A stretch of 38,573 nt of DNA from Chitinispirillum sp. (GCA_007115975.1 SKJJ01000069.1:1-38573), one strand, 5' to 3'. Positions 1 to 8,459 are shown, counted from the stretch's first letter. Notes: a model not told the origin generated them from the letters alone. Translations and numbers: made by a program.

Positions 1-12
1 AAAAAAAACAGA

Positions 13-39
13 TAAAGTTTTTCCAAATCATGCCGATAA
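13..39 (+). promoter_or_regulatory. Sigma-28 (FliA-type) flagellar promoter
   Basis: TAAAGTTT at 13-20, an 11-base spacer at 21-31 and GCCGATAA at 32-39 match the enterobacterial FliA consensus at every position and spacing. The expected transcription start is about 7-10 bases after the -10 box, so an ATG at 30 cannot be the flagellin start, and the one at 141 lies downstream in the transcript. Seen directly; assignment to sigma-28 follows established consensus. Confidence 0.9.
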
Positions 40-140
40 AAAAAATGGGGAAGTACTGTTTTCAACCGGCCCCGTTTGGCAGGAAGGGGAAGCCAGCCAT
101 ACGGAACAGGATGTCGGGTCCACACACAAGGGAGGTGTAT

Positions 141-950
141 ATGGTTGACACATTGAGGTTAGCTACAGGCCGTATTGGCAGTCATTACAAAACGTCAAGT
201 AATGCTCTTGCAAACTCACTCAGCAGATTATCATCAGGAAAGAAAATCGCGCAGCCAAGTGATGGTATCGGTGAGTTTATCAGAATTCAGAGAATCAGAC
301 AGGACCGCCGGGGTTACGATGAAGTAACCAGAAATCTTGCCAGAGGCACCGCAATGCTCAATGTGGCAGAAGCCGCCGGTACCGAAGTGGTGAATGGCTT
401 TATGCGCCTGAAGGAAATAACCGAGCTTTATCATATGGGCAGTACCTCAAGTGAGAGAAAAGAGTTGTACGATCTGGAGTTCAGCACCATACTGGTCAAT
501 ATGAACACAATAAAACAGGCTGCAAAATTTGATGGCAAGGAACTGATGCAGAGTGATAACGTCTTATCCAGTATTAGCCTTGATCCCAATGGGCTCGACA
601 TGGTTCTTGAAATAAAATATGCTGCAGATCAGATGTTTGACACCTCCGGCCTTGCAATTGATGCCGGTGGTTCCAAGGAAGCAGCAATGGCTCTGATCGA
701 TGAGCAGAAAAGTAAAGCCATGGCTTATCTTGGTCAGACAAGTGGTTATCTTCGTTCTGTTGAAACACAAAGAACGCTTGTAAATGCAGCCGTCGAAAAC
801 GGACAGGCGTATGAATCCCTGGTTGAGGGCATCGATGAAGGTGAGGAGCTCGCGAGAATGGTTACCCATGAGATCCGTCAACAGGCCTCAATATCCATGC
901 TGATGCATGCCAATGTTGCGCGCCAGGGTGTACTTAAGCTGCTGGGGTAG
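141..950 (+). CDS. Short flagellin (flagellar filament protein)
   Basis: A 269-residue flagellin, the filament subunit exported through the flagellar type III apparatus. The N-terminal part has the D0/D1 helix pattern (ANSLSRLSSGKKIAQPSDG around residues 23-41) and the C-terminus has the matching helix ending in QQASISMLMHANVARQGVLK followed by LLG. Little is left for a variable central domain, so this is near the minimum flagellin size. The frame is open upstream to an ATG at 30, but that codon lies in the sigma-28 promoter; the ATG at 141 has GGAGG at 131-135. The 3' end overlaps the convergent GH57 gene by 17 bases. No other flagellar gene is in the window. Confidence 0.9.
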   Translation: MVDTLRLATGRIGSHYKTSSNALANSLSRLSSGKKIAQPSDGIGEFIRIQRIRQDRRGYDEVTRNLARGTAMLNVAEAAGTEVVNGFMRLKEITELYHMGSTSSERKELYDLEFSTILVNMNTIKQAAKFDGKELMQSDNVLSSISLDPNGLDMVLEIKYAADQMFDTSGLAIDAGGSKEAAMALIDEQKSKAMAYLGQTSGYLRSVETQRTLVNAAVENGQAYESLVEGIDEGEELARMVTHEIRQQASISMLMHANVARQGVLKLLG

Positions 951-2535
951 CAGCGGAGGCATACAACCTGTAATCGGCATGAGGAAAAAGATCGTCAAGG
1001 TGCTCGATTGCAGACAAACTACTTGTGTCAATCTGCCCTGCTTCGACAAGGTCAGCAAGGTAATGAAATCTGCTGATATGATCACGAACCCTTCTTGATG
1101 CGTACTGCTCTGATGTGGAGTTGGTGATCATAAACGGCCAGTCTGAACTCTGCGCCAGAAGAAGTTCCCTGACACACTGATTCAGTGTCCTGGCTATGGG
1201 ATGGTTTTGCGATAGCATGCGGTGCTTTGGGGCAAGTAAATTCATTCTGCGAATGCATTCATGCAGATGTACAAGTATCCAGTCGGTTTTCCCGTTGCAC
1301 CATACTTCAAAATATCCCCGATGCCCCCAACTTGACATGCAAGGTTGACCGTACTGGTGAACCGGGTGGCGGTCAAGATAGCTCTGAGGTGAAATCAGGG
1401 CCAGAGCTGATTGATCGAAAGCAATTTTTCTTATAAGGAAATCGAGCCACAACGGACCCTCATACCACCAGTGACCAAATAACTCAGCGTCAAAAGTTGC
1501 AACTACAACCGGCTCCTTGCTCAATGTGGATGCAAGATGATTTACCTGATCGATTCTTTTGTTCATGTAAATGTCGGCATGTAAAGCTGCACGCTCTGAA
1601 GCTCTGTATGGGTCGTAGTACTCCTTATGTGCACGTGGCCCGGTAATTTTGCAGTACTTGATCCCTGTGTCAACTCTGATTTTGTCCTCTATATAGGGTT
1701 TGATATAGTCGAAATCAAGCTCATGTCCAATATCACGATAGAACTCTCTGTATTCGGGATCTCCGGGGAACCCTTTCTCTGCAGACCATACCTCTTCAGT
1801 ACTGGCCTGGTCTCTGGCAAAAGCTGCAACCCCCGAAGGAGTGAACAGCGGTGCATATATTCCGTAAAGGGGTACCACATCGGCGTGATCGATTCCGTGA
1901 GATTCAAGGAAAAAATAGCGTATGCCTTCTTCCCGAAGCACCTCTTCGATACCCGGAATGTAAGCGCACTCTGGAAGCCAGAACCCCTGGGGCTTAAAAC
2001 CGAAGACTGATTCAAATGCTGCAACACCTGCGTTTATCTGAACCCGTACGCTCTCAGGTTGGGCCATATATAACGGAAGTACTGCGTGGGTGGCAGAAGT
2101 TGTGATAAGATTTACATGACCGCTATTGTGGAGCTCAAGGAAAGCCTCAGAAAGCCTGCCGTCATAAGATTTAAATAACTCAAGTATTTCAGAAAACCGG
2201 TTGTGATACACTGATGCAAGCCATTTAAGATGACCATCATGGAGATTTCTGATCTGTTCTTTTTCCGAGAGCTCGATTAATTTATTGAGATGCTTTACAT
2301 ACCGTTTTTGAAGCATAGGATCTTCAAGCATGCTCAGCAACGTAGGTGAAATGGAAATGGTTATCTCAAAGGGCACTTTGTCATCAATAAGTTTTTTGAA
2401 TGTTTTAATAAGCGGGATATAGGTACCGGTAAGTGCTTCGAAAAACCACCGCTCTTCAAGAAATGACTCATACTCCGGGTGCCTTACATACGGAAGATGT
2501 GCATGAAGGACAAGTGATAGATAGCCTTTAGCCAT
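934..2535 (-). CDS. GH57 1,4-alpha-glucan branching enzyme
   Basis: A 533-residue glycoside hydrolase family 57 protein that would make alpha-1,6 branches in glycogen. The first GH57 motif is HAHLPYVRHP at residues 11-20. The nucleophile motif is GFWLPEC at 184-190 (Glu189). The acid/base motif is TFDAELFGHWWYEG at 347-360 (Asp349). These positions agree with characterised GH57 branching enzymes (Glu183/Asp354 in TK1436). The loop VWSAEKGFPGDPEYREFYRD and a DUF1957-like C-terminal part also point to a branching enzyme rather than an amylase. The start at 2535 is chosen because a GGGAG ribosome site precedes it and homology begins there. It overlaps the upstream glycosyltransferase stop by 8 bases, suggesting translational coupling. 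Confidence 0.9.
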   Translation of the reverse strand: MAKGYLSLVLHAHLPYVRHPEYESFLEERWFFEALTGTYIPLIKTFKKLIDDKVPFEITISISPTLLSMLEDPMLQKRYVKHLNKLIELSEKEQIRNLHDGHLKWLASVYHNRFSEILELFKSYDGRLSEAFLELHNSGHVNLITTSATHAVLPLYMAQPESVRVQINAGVAAFESVFGFKPQGFWLPECAYIPGIEEVLREEGIRYFFLESHGIDHADVVPLYGIYAPLFTPSGVAAFARDQASTEEVWSAEKGFPGDPEYREFYRDIGHELDFDYIKPYIEDKIRVDTGIKYCKITGPRAHKEYYDPYRASERAALHADIYMNKRIDQVNHLASTLSKEPVVVATFDAELFGHWWYEGPLWLDFLIRKIAFDQSALALISPQSYLDRHPVHQYGQPCMSSWGHRGYFEVWCNGKTDWILVHLHECIRRMNLLAPKHRMLSQNHPIARTLNQCVRELLLAQSSDWPFMITNSTSEQYASRRVRDHISRFHYLADLVEAGQIDTSSLSAIEHLDDLFPHADYRLYASAATPAA

Positions 2536-4330
2536 TGTGTTTCTCCCTTCGGTGCAGAGCAACAAGTGCCCATTTATTGATGTACATTGCTGCAATGCAT
2601 TCAGTTGTTTGCATGAGACCACTATTACTGGTGACCGAAGATTTTAGTACTCGTAAAGGATTTGCAAGCATCTCCTTAAGCCCCCAGATAACCGATCCGG
2701 TATTGTCGTAGACAAGCAGTCCGTTTACTCCGTGGCGGATCTGATGGAGCCGGGACTGATGAGTCGCAATAACCGGTTTACCTGCAGCTATGGCATTTTC
2801 AGCGAGAGCAGGGTCTTGTAAGTTTCTTGACGGTATGACAACTATATCTGCAACTGAAATGAGCTGGTGGTAAACCTCGGAAGATACATTACCTGTAAAT
2901 CTGCAGCGATGGTTGATTCCCATGCACCAGGCCCTGTGCTGAAGATCTCCCAAAAGAGGCCCATCACCTGCAAACACAAACTGACTCTGTGAGCATTCAC
3001 CACAAACGGAGGGTATGGAGTCAATAAGAAGATCCGCACCTGTCGAATACGACATCTGCCCGGCAAACAAAATAACCGGTTTTTGATTTGAAAGACCATA
3101 CCTGCACCGTATATAATCATCGCCATTGTTCTCCTGTGCAGATACTGTGAGCGTGTCTGGTACTATAACGATCGAATCACTGTTCTTTTTATAGTAGTGT
3201 ACCAGAACGTCTTTTGTAGATTCATCAGCAGTAAGAACTATCTCTGATTTATCGATAAGTCTTCTTTCTATTTTTTCAATCTGGTGGGAAAGGTCCTCTT
3301 TGTACTCACCGCACATACCCGATCTCTGTGGTTCTGTCGAATGTATCACTGCAATAACAGGAAGTCCCGTTTTTTCTGCTGCACTCAATGCAGCCGGTGC
3401 ACTGTACCAGTCATGACACTGTATGCACTCAAAGGGAGTCTTTCTGTGCTTTGTTTCAAATTTACGGGTAATTTTCAGGGATGTATATTGAATTCTCTCC
3501 AATAGCGAAGTAACCTGATCGCAGGGGAGGTGCGATTTATTGCTGCAGAAAAGAGTGGGTGCAGTCCCCATGGACAGACACTTTGAGATGATACCCTCAA
3601 GAAAGCGCCTTACAGGTTGTTGGTCATCGGGAGATTCAAGCACTGCCATCTCATTTAAAAAGAGAGCCGTTGAAATCGGATGATCACCAGTTCTTTGAAG
3701 CAAAGAGTTCATCTCATCAAAAAGAGAGGCGCAGGCAACGTTTTCCACGGGAAAAACCCTGGTGAACGCCTGATTAACATACAGTCCGGAGGTCTTAAGA
3801 CGGGAGGATTTCCTTGGCCGATCGAAATACATGGTGTTTGAACGGGCGCAGGGGGCAAATCTGCCGTCACGAAAGCAGTACCCGACTTCTGCCATCAGGT
3901 TAGATTCAAAATAGTCGGTTTTAAGGTAATAGGATCCGGTCAGCTCACCAATCTCTATGTCGAACCAACGGTTGGCATTGAACCCGTCAAAGAGAATGTT
4001 GGTTACATCGTAAATACGAATGACCAGTTTTGCAGTGTGATCAAAATCACTACCGAAAGACTCTTTTATCCAGGTAACCGAATGGTTGTTTATGTGCCAC
4101 TGGATAAATCCCAAATGAGGGTACACTGCAAGCAGTGCGACCCCCTGCTGCTGTAACTTTTCTGGAAAGTGTGTCCCCATTTCCCAGCATAGTTGGCGAA
4201 GTGATTGGGCTCCGTTTAATGACGGGCCCGAATCCGCAGCATACTGCTGGGTGGCAGTGCTTGGGTCGTAAGCAAGAAACTCATCGGGAAGCTGCTTACG
4301 GGACTTGTCTGGATACAGGGTCGTTGACAT
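2528..4330 (-). CDS. DUF4912 domain fused to GT4-type glycosyltransferase
   Basis: A 600-residue two-domain protein. Residues about 55-165 resemble DUF4912, with the pattern LVIRIYDVT, a Phe-Asp-Gly turn, RWFDIEIG and FAPCARSN. Residues about 220-590 are a GT-B glycosyltransferase of the GT4 type, with ILFAGQMSYSTGADLL, VFAGDGPLLGDL, a VIPSRN segment and NAIAAGKPVIATH. The usual EX7E motif is weak (DPALAENAIAAG), so catalytic activity is less certain than for the neighbouring GT4. AAGGAG sits 2 bases before an ATG at 4336 and 8 bases before the ATG at 4330; the latter spacing is preferred. DUF4912 proteins are known to co-occur with glycogen genes, so a role in alpha-glucan synthesis or binding is inferred. 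Confidence 0.8.
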   Translation of the reverse strand: MSTTLYPDKSRKQLPDEFLAYDPSTATQQYAADSGPSLNGAQSLRQLCWEMGTHFPEKLQQQGVALLAVYPHLGFIQWHINNHSVTWIKESFGSDFDHTAKLVIRIYDVTNILFDGFNANRWFDIEIGELTGSYYLKTDYFESNLMAEVGYCFRDGRFAPCARSNTMYFDRPRKSSRLKTSGLYVNQAFTRVFPVENVACASLFDEMNSLLQRTGDHPISTALFLNEMAVLESPDDQQPVRRFLEGIISKCLSMGTAPTLFCSNKSHLPCDQVTSLLERIQYTSLKITRKFETKHRKTPFECIQCHDWYSAPAALSAAEKTGLPVIAVIHSTEPQRSGMCGEYKEDLSHQIEKIERRLIDKSEIVLTADESTKDVLVHYYKKNSDSIVIVPDTLTVSAQENNGDDYIRCRYGLSNQKPVILFAGQMSYSTGADLLIDSIPSVCGECSQSQFVFAGDGPLLGDLQHRAWCMGINHRCRFTGNVSSEVYHQLISVADIVVIPSRNLQDPALAENAIAAGKPVIATHQSRLHQIRHGVNGLLVYDNTGSVIWGLKEMLANPLRVLKSSVTSNSGLMQTTECIAAMYINKWALVALHRREKHNG

Positions 4331-4406
4331 TTTCATATCTCCTTATTGTTAAAAGAGGTCGTTACCCAAAGCGCCAAAACATATAAGTGATTCAACCACT
4401 ATTGTT

Positions 4407-5564
4407 CTAACTGCAGTATACCCCCAAGGTTTGCTCTGCAATGAGATCCCATGAGAAGGAGTTTTCAACAGCCTCTCTTCCCATCTGTCCCATCCAGCGG
4501 GCATGATCGAAATTGGCAAACAATGAGCCTATCCCCCAGGCAATCGATTCAGGAGTGGCATATACCTTGAAACCGTTGACATCGTGCCAGACAAATTCTG
4601 TGCCGTTATGCGTTGCAACCACCGGCTTACCGGCAGCCCACGCCTCAAGTACCACAAGGCCAAAGGGTTCATTTCTGCTTGGTACCGCCACACAATCACA
4701 GGCGCGGTAAAGATCCACAAGCTCTCCTCTTGGGAAAGCACCGTAAAAACGGCAGGCGTGTGCCACACCCATACTGTGGGCCATATTCTCGACCTCTCCC
4801 CTCATGTCACCGTTTCCTGAGAGGATGAATTTTGCCCCTGGGTGGTGGTGAAGAACATGTGGAATCGCTCTCATGAGAAGATCGGGACCTTTTTGAGTGG
4901 TCATTCTGCCAACAAAGAGAACCGTAGGATCAAAGGGGCCTATTCCATATCTGGCTTTTATGCTGCCGGGATCGACCCAGCCGTTAAAGTCGTGGTAGGA
5001 GATACCATTTGCTATTACATTGGTTTTCCAGTCGGGGAGATTGTAGATCCACTGGACCTCATTTTTCAGCAGATTTGATACGGTGATAACCTTGTCGGCA
5101 CAGTAGGTTCCGTGCCGTTCATGCTCCATTATTCTTGCCGAGGGGCCGTCGTAGAAATTATTCCCGCACCTTCCGTATTCTGTTGAATGTATTGTGACGA
5201 TACCCTTGCGCCCCCGTCCCTGCTTGATCCATACCATTGCATTTGAGGTCATCCAGTCGTGGGCATGTATAATATCGAAATGGCTCCCCATGTAGTCTTC
5301 GGTTGCAAAGACACTATCGACAAATGATCTGCACATGTTGTTGGTGTCCTCGATACAATCAGCACTGCCCGCATAGGGAGTTCTGTGGTAGTGTACGCCA
5401 TCAATTTGGGAATGGTGCCAGTCATCATGCCAGCGCATTCTGGTGAACAGATGGACCTCATGGCCCTTACGCTGCAGGGCAGCAGCAAGCTCTGTCACAT
5501 GAACAGCAACACCTCCGATAGAAATTGAGTGAAGAGACTCCCAGGCCAATAAAGCGATACGCAT
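4407..5564 (-). CDS. GT4 glycosyltransferase, glycogen-synthase-like
   Basis: A 385-residue GT-B enzyme of family GT4, probably transferring glucose from a nucleotide sugar to a growing alpha-glucan. It has the N-terminal glycine loop GGVAVHVTELA at 17-27, HAHDW at 100-104, the second-domain start VLFVGRMTTQKGPDLL at 215-230, and the EX7E motif Glu299-Glu307 within SRNEPFGLVVLEAWAAGKPV. The frame is open about 120 codons upstream, but the ATG at 5564 has GGAGG seven bases before it and gives the canonical N-terminus. Context with a GH57 branching enzyme and a DUF4912 glycosyltransferase supports glycogen synthase rather than a lipopolysaccharide enzyme, but the sugar donor cannot be read from sequence. 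Confidence 0.8.
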   Translation of the reverse strand: MRIALLAWESLHSISIGGVAVHVTELAAALQRKGHEVHLFTRMRWHDDWHHSQIDGVHYHRTPYAGSADCIEDTNNMCRSFVDSVFATEDYMGSHFDIIHAHDWMTSNAMVWIKQGRGRKGIVTIHSTEYGRCGNNFYDGPSARIMEHERHGTYCADKVITVSNLLKNEVQWIYNLPDWKTNVIANGISYHDFNGWVDPGSIKARYGIGPFDPTVLFVGRMTTQKGPDLLMRAIPHVLHHHPGAKFILSGNGDMRGEVENMAHSMGVAHACRFYGAFPRGELVDLYRACDCVAVPSRNEPFGLVVLEAWAAGKPVVATHNGTEFVWHDVNGFKVYATPESIAWGIGSLFANFDHARWMGQMGREAVENSFSWDLIAEQTLGVYCS

Positions 5565-6090
5565 GTTTAAACCTCCATTGATTCGGATCTGCTCCCCAGG
5601 AGTTAAAGGGGGGAGATCATGTAGGTGATTGATTGAGTGGTGAATTGCTCTGTTTTGGTCCTTTTTTCTGATAATGGGAACTGTTTTTCTGAAAAATGGA
5701 AAAGGTAATTGGATAGTGAGAAGTGTTTTTCTGAGATTGCTCCACTGGGTGGAGCCGTTACGCAAAAAGTGTGCACGGTTGCATTGAAACGGAATGGGTG
5801 AGTGCGCAAATAGTGTGCCAGTGTTCGAATTGTCCTTCCCCTCGGCGTCACGGTTGGCCTCGATTCCTTGGCATGATACAGCTTTCATAAAAGCTTGACT
5901 GCCCTCTTTTGAGAAACCGATTCCCATACCGATACCGACCGCGCGGCCGATTTAGGAGTGGAGTGAGGGTCACTGGTGGTCAGAATCTGCCGGCTGTTTA
6001 AAAACTAACGGTGTACCTTATGTATTTTATCGGTGTTACCTGATCTGTTTAAGCAACCGGTACCCAAACCAAAAAAGAGAGGTCTTTTCC
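5565..6090. promoter_or_regulatory. Divergent intergenic region with direct repeats
   Basis: This gap separates the minus-strand glycogen cluster from the plus-strand thioesterase gene and must hold both promoters. It contains an imperfect 23-base direct repeat (5670-5692 and 5712-5734, 20 of 23 identical, starts 42 bases apart) and a perfect hairpin GCTCCAC-TGG-GTGGAGC at 5739-5755. The frame of the downstream GT4 is open through part of it without homology to the family. No other gene was recognised. Confidence 0.5.
5670..5734. repeat. 23-base imperfect direct repeat pair
   Basis: Copies at 5670-5692 and 5712-5734 share 20 of 23 bases, including CTGTTTTTCTGA versus GTGTTTTTCTGA at the end. 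Start-to-start distance is 42 bases, about four helical turns, which would place both on one face of the DNA. Located 106-170 bases upstream of the GT4 start. Confidence 0.7.
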
Positions 6091-6525
6091 ATGATTCGTG
6101 AGCAGCACTACAAACGCCTTGAACAGATGTATCTCAGAGCTCCTGTAAACCGTTTGTATGAGCCATCGATCTCTGTTTCAAGGGGAAGCTGTGAAGTTAC
6201 CATACAGATAAAAGAGTGTTACCTGCAGTCTGGTAAAATGGTCCACGGTTCGGTCTATTTTAAACTGCTTGATGATACCTCCTATTTTGCTGCAAATTCT
6301 CTTGTTACTGATTACCATCTGCTCACCGTCAGTTATAATGTCTATTTCCTCAGACCGGCAAAGCAGGGGATTTTACGTGCTGTGGGCAGGGTCGTTAACA
6401 GCTCAAGAAGATTGCACATTGCAGAATCTGAAGTGTTTGACAGTAACGATAAGCTGATCGCCAGGGGAAACGGCACATTTATGAAAAGTGCGGTGGCTCT
6501 GGATGAGAAGGCGGGCTATTTTTGA
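6091..6525 (+). CDS. Hotdog-fold thioesterase (PaaI-like)
   Basis: A 144-residue protein, the usual length for a PaaI/4HBT-type acyl-CoA thioesterase, which hydrolyses acyl- or aryl-CoA esters in the cytoplasm. The hotdog central helix region reads MVHGSVYFKLLDDTSYFAANSL at about 50-71, corresponding to the HGG-x-DxxxxxAA pattern, with Asp present (LDD) but the second Gly replaced by Ser. The following strands (LLTVSYNVYFLRPAKQG, LRAVGRVVNSSRRLHIAESEV) are typical. An AGAGAGG ribosome site lies upstream. It is transcribed alone and divergently from the glycogen cluster. The substrate is unknown. Confidence 0.75.
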   Translation: MIREQHYKRLEQMYLRAPVNRLYEPSISVSRGSCEVTIQIKECYLQSGKMVHGSVYFKLLDDTSYFAANSLVTDYHLLTVSYNVYFLRPAKQGILRAVGRVVNSSRRLHIAESEVFDSNDKLIARGNGTFMKSAVALDEKAGYF

Positions 6526-6702
6526 TCCGGATTGGGGCAGGATTTTCACTTCAACGCGATGCACTGATATCGCTAAACGGGACCAAGCAGCGCAAAGGAC
6601 AATCCCTGTGCATAAGCACTGGTATGGGGAAAAGTACCCAAAAACTGTACACTACCCAATCCTGAACAGTTTTCTTCGATTGCTCTTAAACCCCCCCCAC
6701 CC

Positions 6703-7470
6703 TCATTCCCTGCCAAAAATCCTCGTCACCTTGAAAGAGTACCTTGGCTTCAACCCATCACTGCCCAGTGATCCGTCTCGGGAGTTTATATGTGATGAAT
6801 TACCGTAATAGATCATGAAGTCATGCCCCCAGGTCTTGATACCAAAACCAATGCTGTAACTGTGGTAGGAGTCATAAACCGGGTCTGTCCCCCGAAAGAA
6901 AAACTCTCCGAACATACGAACATGCTCCATTGTCCCGCTTCCCTCAAAAAGTATTCCGTCAAGTGCCATGCCCCCGCCGAAATTGTTGCGGTAACCATCG
7001 TAGCCACCAAATAGCACGGGCCTTAAACGCTCACCGATTATGGGGACTTCCACCCCGCCATAATAGTAGAAATTCCTCTGCCACTCATCGGAGGGAGGGT
7101 CTTTTAATGAGAAAAAATCTATGCCGATAAAGGGAATGGCAACTAATTCAAGCGGGGGTCTGTAGCCTACGCCCAGGCGGTTATCGCCGGGATTCCATAC
7201 CCGCTCTGCATGAACCGATATTCCAAAGGGCAGTGCGTAGCTTAAAGCGATCGATACATTGGCTCCGCCCCTTGTGCCAAGAATCGACTCCAGTGGCTTA
7301 TCAAATGCCTCGCCTGTAAACCTGTGGTGTATTGCGGCAATTATCGTTCCCGGGGACTCTAAAAAGGCTGATGATGCATTAGGGTGGTAATATCCCTTCT
7401 CTGCAAAGGTGGTTTGGTACATAATCAGAAGTAAAAGAGACCAAAATGTCAATTTTCTGTATGGAAACAT
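6703..7470 (-). CDS. Predicted outer-membrane beta-barrel protein (DUF5777-like)
   Basis: A 255-residue exported protein. Residues 1-23 form a signal peptide (FWSLLLLIMYQTTFA, cleavage after Ala23). The rest alternates polar and aromatic or hydrophobic residues and ends in a strand finishing KVTRIFGRE, as beta-barrels do. The start of the mature part (ESPGTIIAAIHHRFTGEAF, then ANVSIALSYALPFGISV) resembles the DUF5777 barrel family; this is recognition by pattern only. Members of that family often sit beside cytochrome or YceI genes, which are not present here. An AGGGA ribosome site precedes the ATG. It is convergent with the thioesterase gene across a 177-base gap that holds a run of eight C. 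Confidence 0.6.
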   Translation of the reverse strand: MFPYRKLTFWSLLLLIMYQTTFAEKGYYHPNASSAFLESPGTIIAAIHHRFTGEAFDKPLESILGTRGGANVSIALSYALPFGISVHAERVWNPGDNRLGVGYRPPLELVAIPFIGIDFFSLKDPPSDEWQRNFYYYGGVEVPIIGERLRPVLFGGYDGYRNNFGGGMALDGILFEGSGTMEHVRMFGEFFFRGTDPVYDSYHSYSIGFGIKTWGHDFMIYYGNSSHINSRDGSLGSDGLKPRYSFKVTRIFGRE

Positions 7471-7607
7471 GGCACTATCCCTGTTAGTAGTTATAGAAAA
7501 AAAGATTCCTCTCTTAAAACAAAATAGCTTATCAGGTAAAAAATGGCAAGAATGCTCTAATAGAAGAGCTGGTAAGAGGAGGACCTGCAGTCTCTGCTGA
7601 TGCAGAC

Positions 7608-8165
7608 TTATTTTATACTTGTAGATGCTATCTCTTTTACAAGGCGTTGAAACAATCTAAAACCATCATCCCAGTTCCCTAGATTTGAATCGCTGTTTAT
7701 ATGGCCACAACGACCAATATTTATTGGAGCAATAGAAAGCTGTGCAGCAAAATGTTCTGAAAATGATGGGGATGCATGGGGATCATTTTCACTGTACACA
7801 AGATACCCGGCAACATCCGCCCTTTGAATCTCCTTGGGCGCAAAACTACTCAGGTCCCTGTCGATACTGCCTTTTTCAAGATCGGGTGGTGCGACCATAA
7901 AAACGCCCTTCAACCCACTACTGATTAGGGGCAGACTCTGGGCAACAAGATGGCAGCCAAGGCTATGAACTACCAGAAAATAATCGCCTTCACTCCTGTT
8001 ACCCGCCAGAAATTCACACAGTGAATTTTGCCATTGAGAAAAAACCGGTTTGTTCCAGTCCCTCTGCATCACCCGCTTAAAGCCATAAAGCTTCTCCCAC
8101 CTGCTCTGCCAATGGGTAGCATCAGACCCATAAAGGCCAGGAATAATGAACGTATCGGTTACCAT
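7608..8165 (-). CDS. RBBP9/YdeN-family alpha/beta serine hydrolase
   Basis: A 185-residue small alpha/beta hydrolase. The N-terminal motif IIPGLYGSDATHWQSRWE is typical of the RBBP9/YdeN family. The catalytic triad can be placed: Ser68 in HSLGCHL, Asp128 in YSENDPHAS and His155 in GRCGHINSDSNLGNW. Family members are intracellular serine hydrolases of unsettled substrate. AAGGGG lies 8 bases before the ATG. The gene starts 36 bases after HPr on the same strand, so they are probably co-transcribed. Whether they work together is unknown. Confidence 0.85.
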   Translation of the reverse strand: MVTDTFIIPGLYGSDATHWQSRWEKLYGFKRVMQRDWNKPVFSQWQNSLCEFLAGNRSEGDYFLVVHSLGCHLVAQSLPLISSGLKGVFMVAPPDLEKGSIDRDLSSFAPKEIQRADVAGYLVYSENDPHASPSFSEHFAAQLSIAPINIGRCGHINSDSNLGNWDDGFRLFQRLVKEIASTSIK

Positions 8166-8201
8166 CGCATGTACCCCTTCTGTTTATTCCCTGTTCCTCA
8201 T

Positions 8202-8459
8202 CTATATCCCCTCTCCAAACACCCCCACAATCTGCTCAACACTCTTCTCCTCATCCCCTCCCTCTGCAATAATCTCAAGCTCCGTACCCTGCTTTGCTCC
8301 TAGCATAAGGAGTTCCAGTATTGAACAACCGTTTGCCTTTTCACACCCCTTGCACACCGTAATCCGGGAATCAAGCATCGTTGCTTTTTCAAGCACATTC
8401 AGTGCGACACGGGCGTGAAGTCCGTGCTCGTTTTTGACCACTACTTTTTTGCGCTGCAT
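8202..8459 (-). CDS. ptsH: HPr phosphocarrier protein
   Basis: An 85-residue HPr-family protein of the phosphoenolpyruvate phosphotransferase system. The active-site segment NEHGLHAR places the phosphorylated histidine at residue 15. Ser46, the residue modified by HPr kinase in HPrK-containing bacteria, is at the expected position in NGCSILELLMLGA. An in-frame ATG exists at 8489, but the ATG at 8459 has AAGGAG six bases upstream and puts His15 and Ser46 in register. No enzyme I, EII or HPr kinase gene is in the window, so it may act in regulation rather than sugar transport. It leads into the RBBP9-like hydrolase gene. Confidence 0.9.
   Translation of the reverse strand: MQRKKVVVKNEHGLHARVALNVLEKATMLDSRITVCKGCEKANGCSILELLMLGAKQGTELEIIAEGGDEEKSVEQIVGVFGEGI

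Noticed and set aside
30-140. Upstream extension of the flagellin frame from the ATG at 30
   Set aside because: It lies inside the sigma-28 promoter and has no flagellin homology; the ATG at 141 has a strong ribosome site.
5565-5927. 120-codon upstream extension of the GT4 gene
   Set aside because: No family homology, no ribosome site, and the ATG at 5564 has GGAGG at good spacing.
6027-6051. Sigma-28-like promoter on the minus strand (TAAA and ACCGATAA)
   Set aside because: The spacer between TAAA and the -10 box is 13 rather than 15 bases, the -35 extension GTTT is absent and the -10 has a mismatch.
7104-7130. GCCGATAA on the plus strand as a second sigma-28 site
   Set aside because: No -35 box at the right distance and it lies inside the beta-barrel gene.
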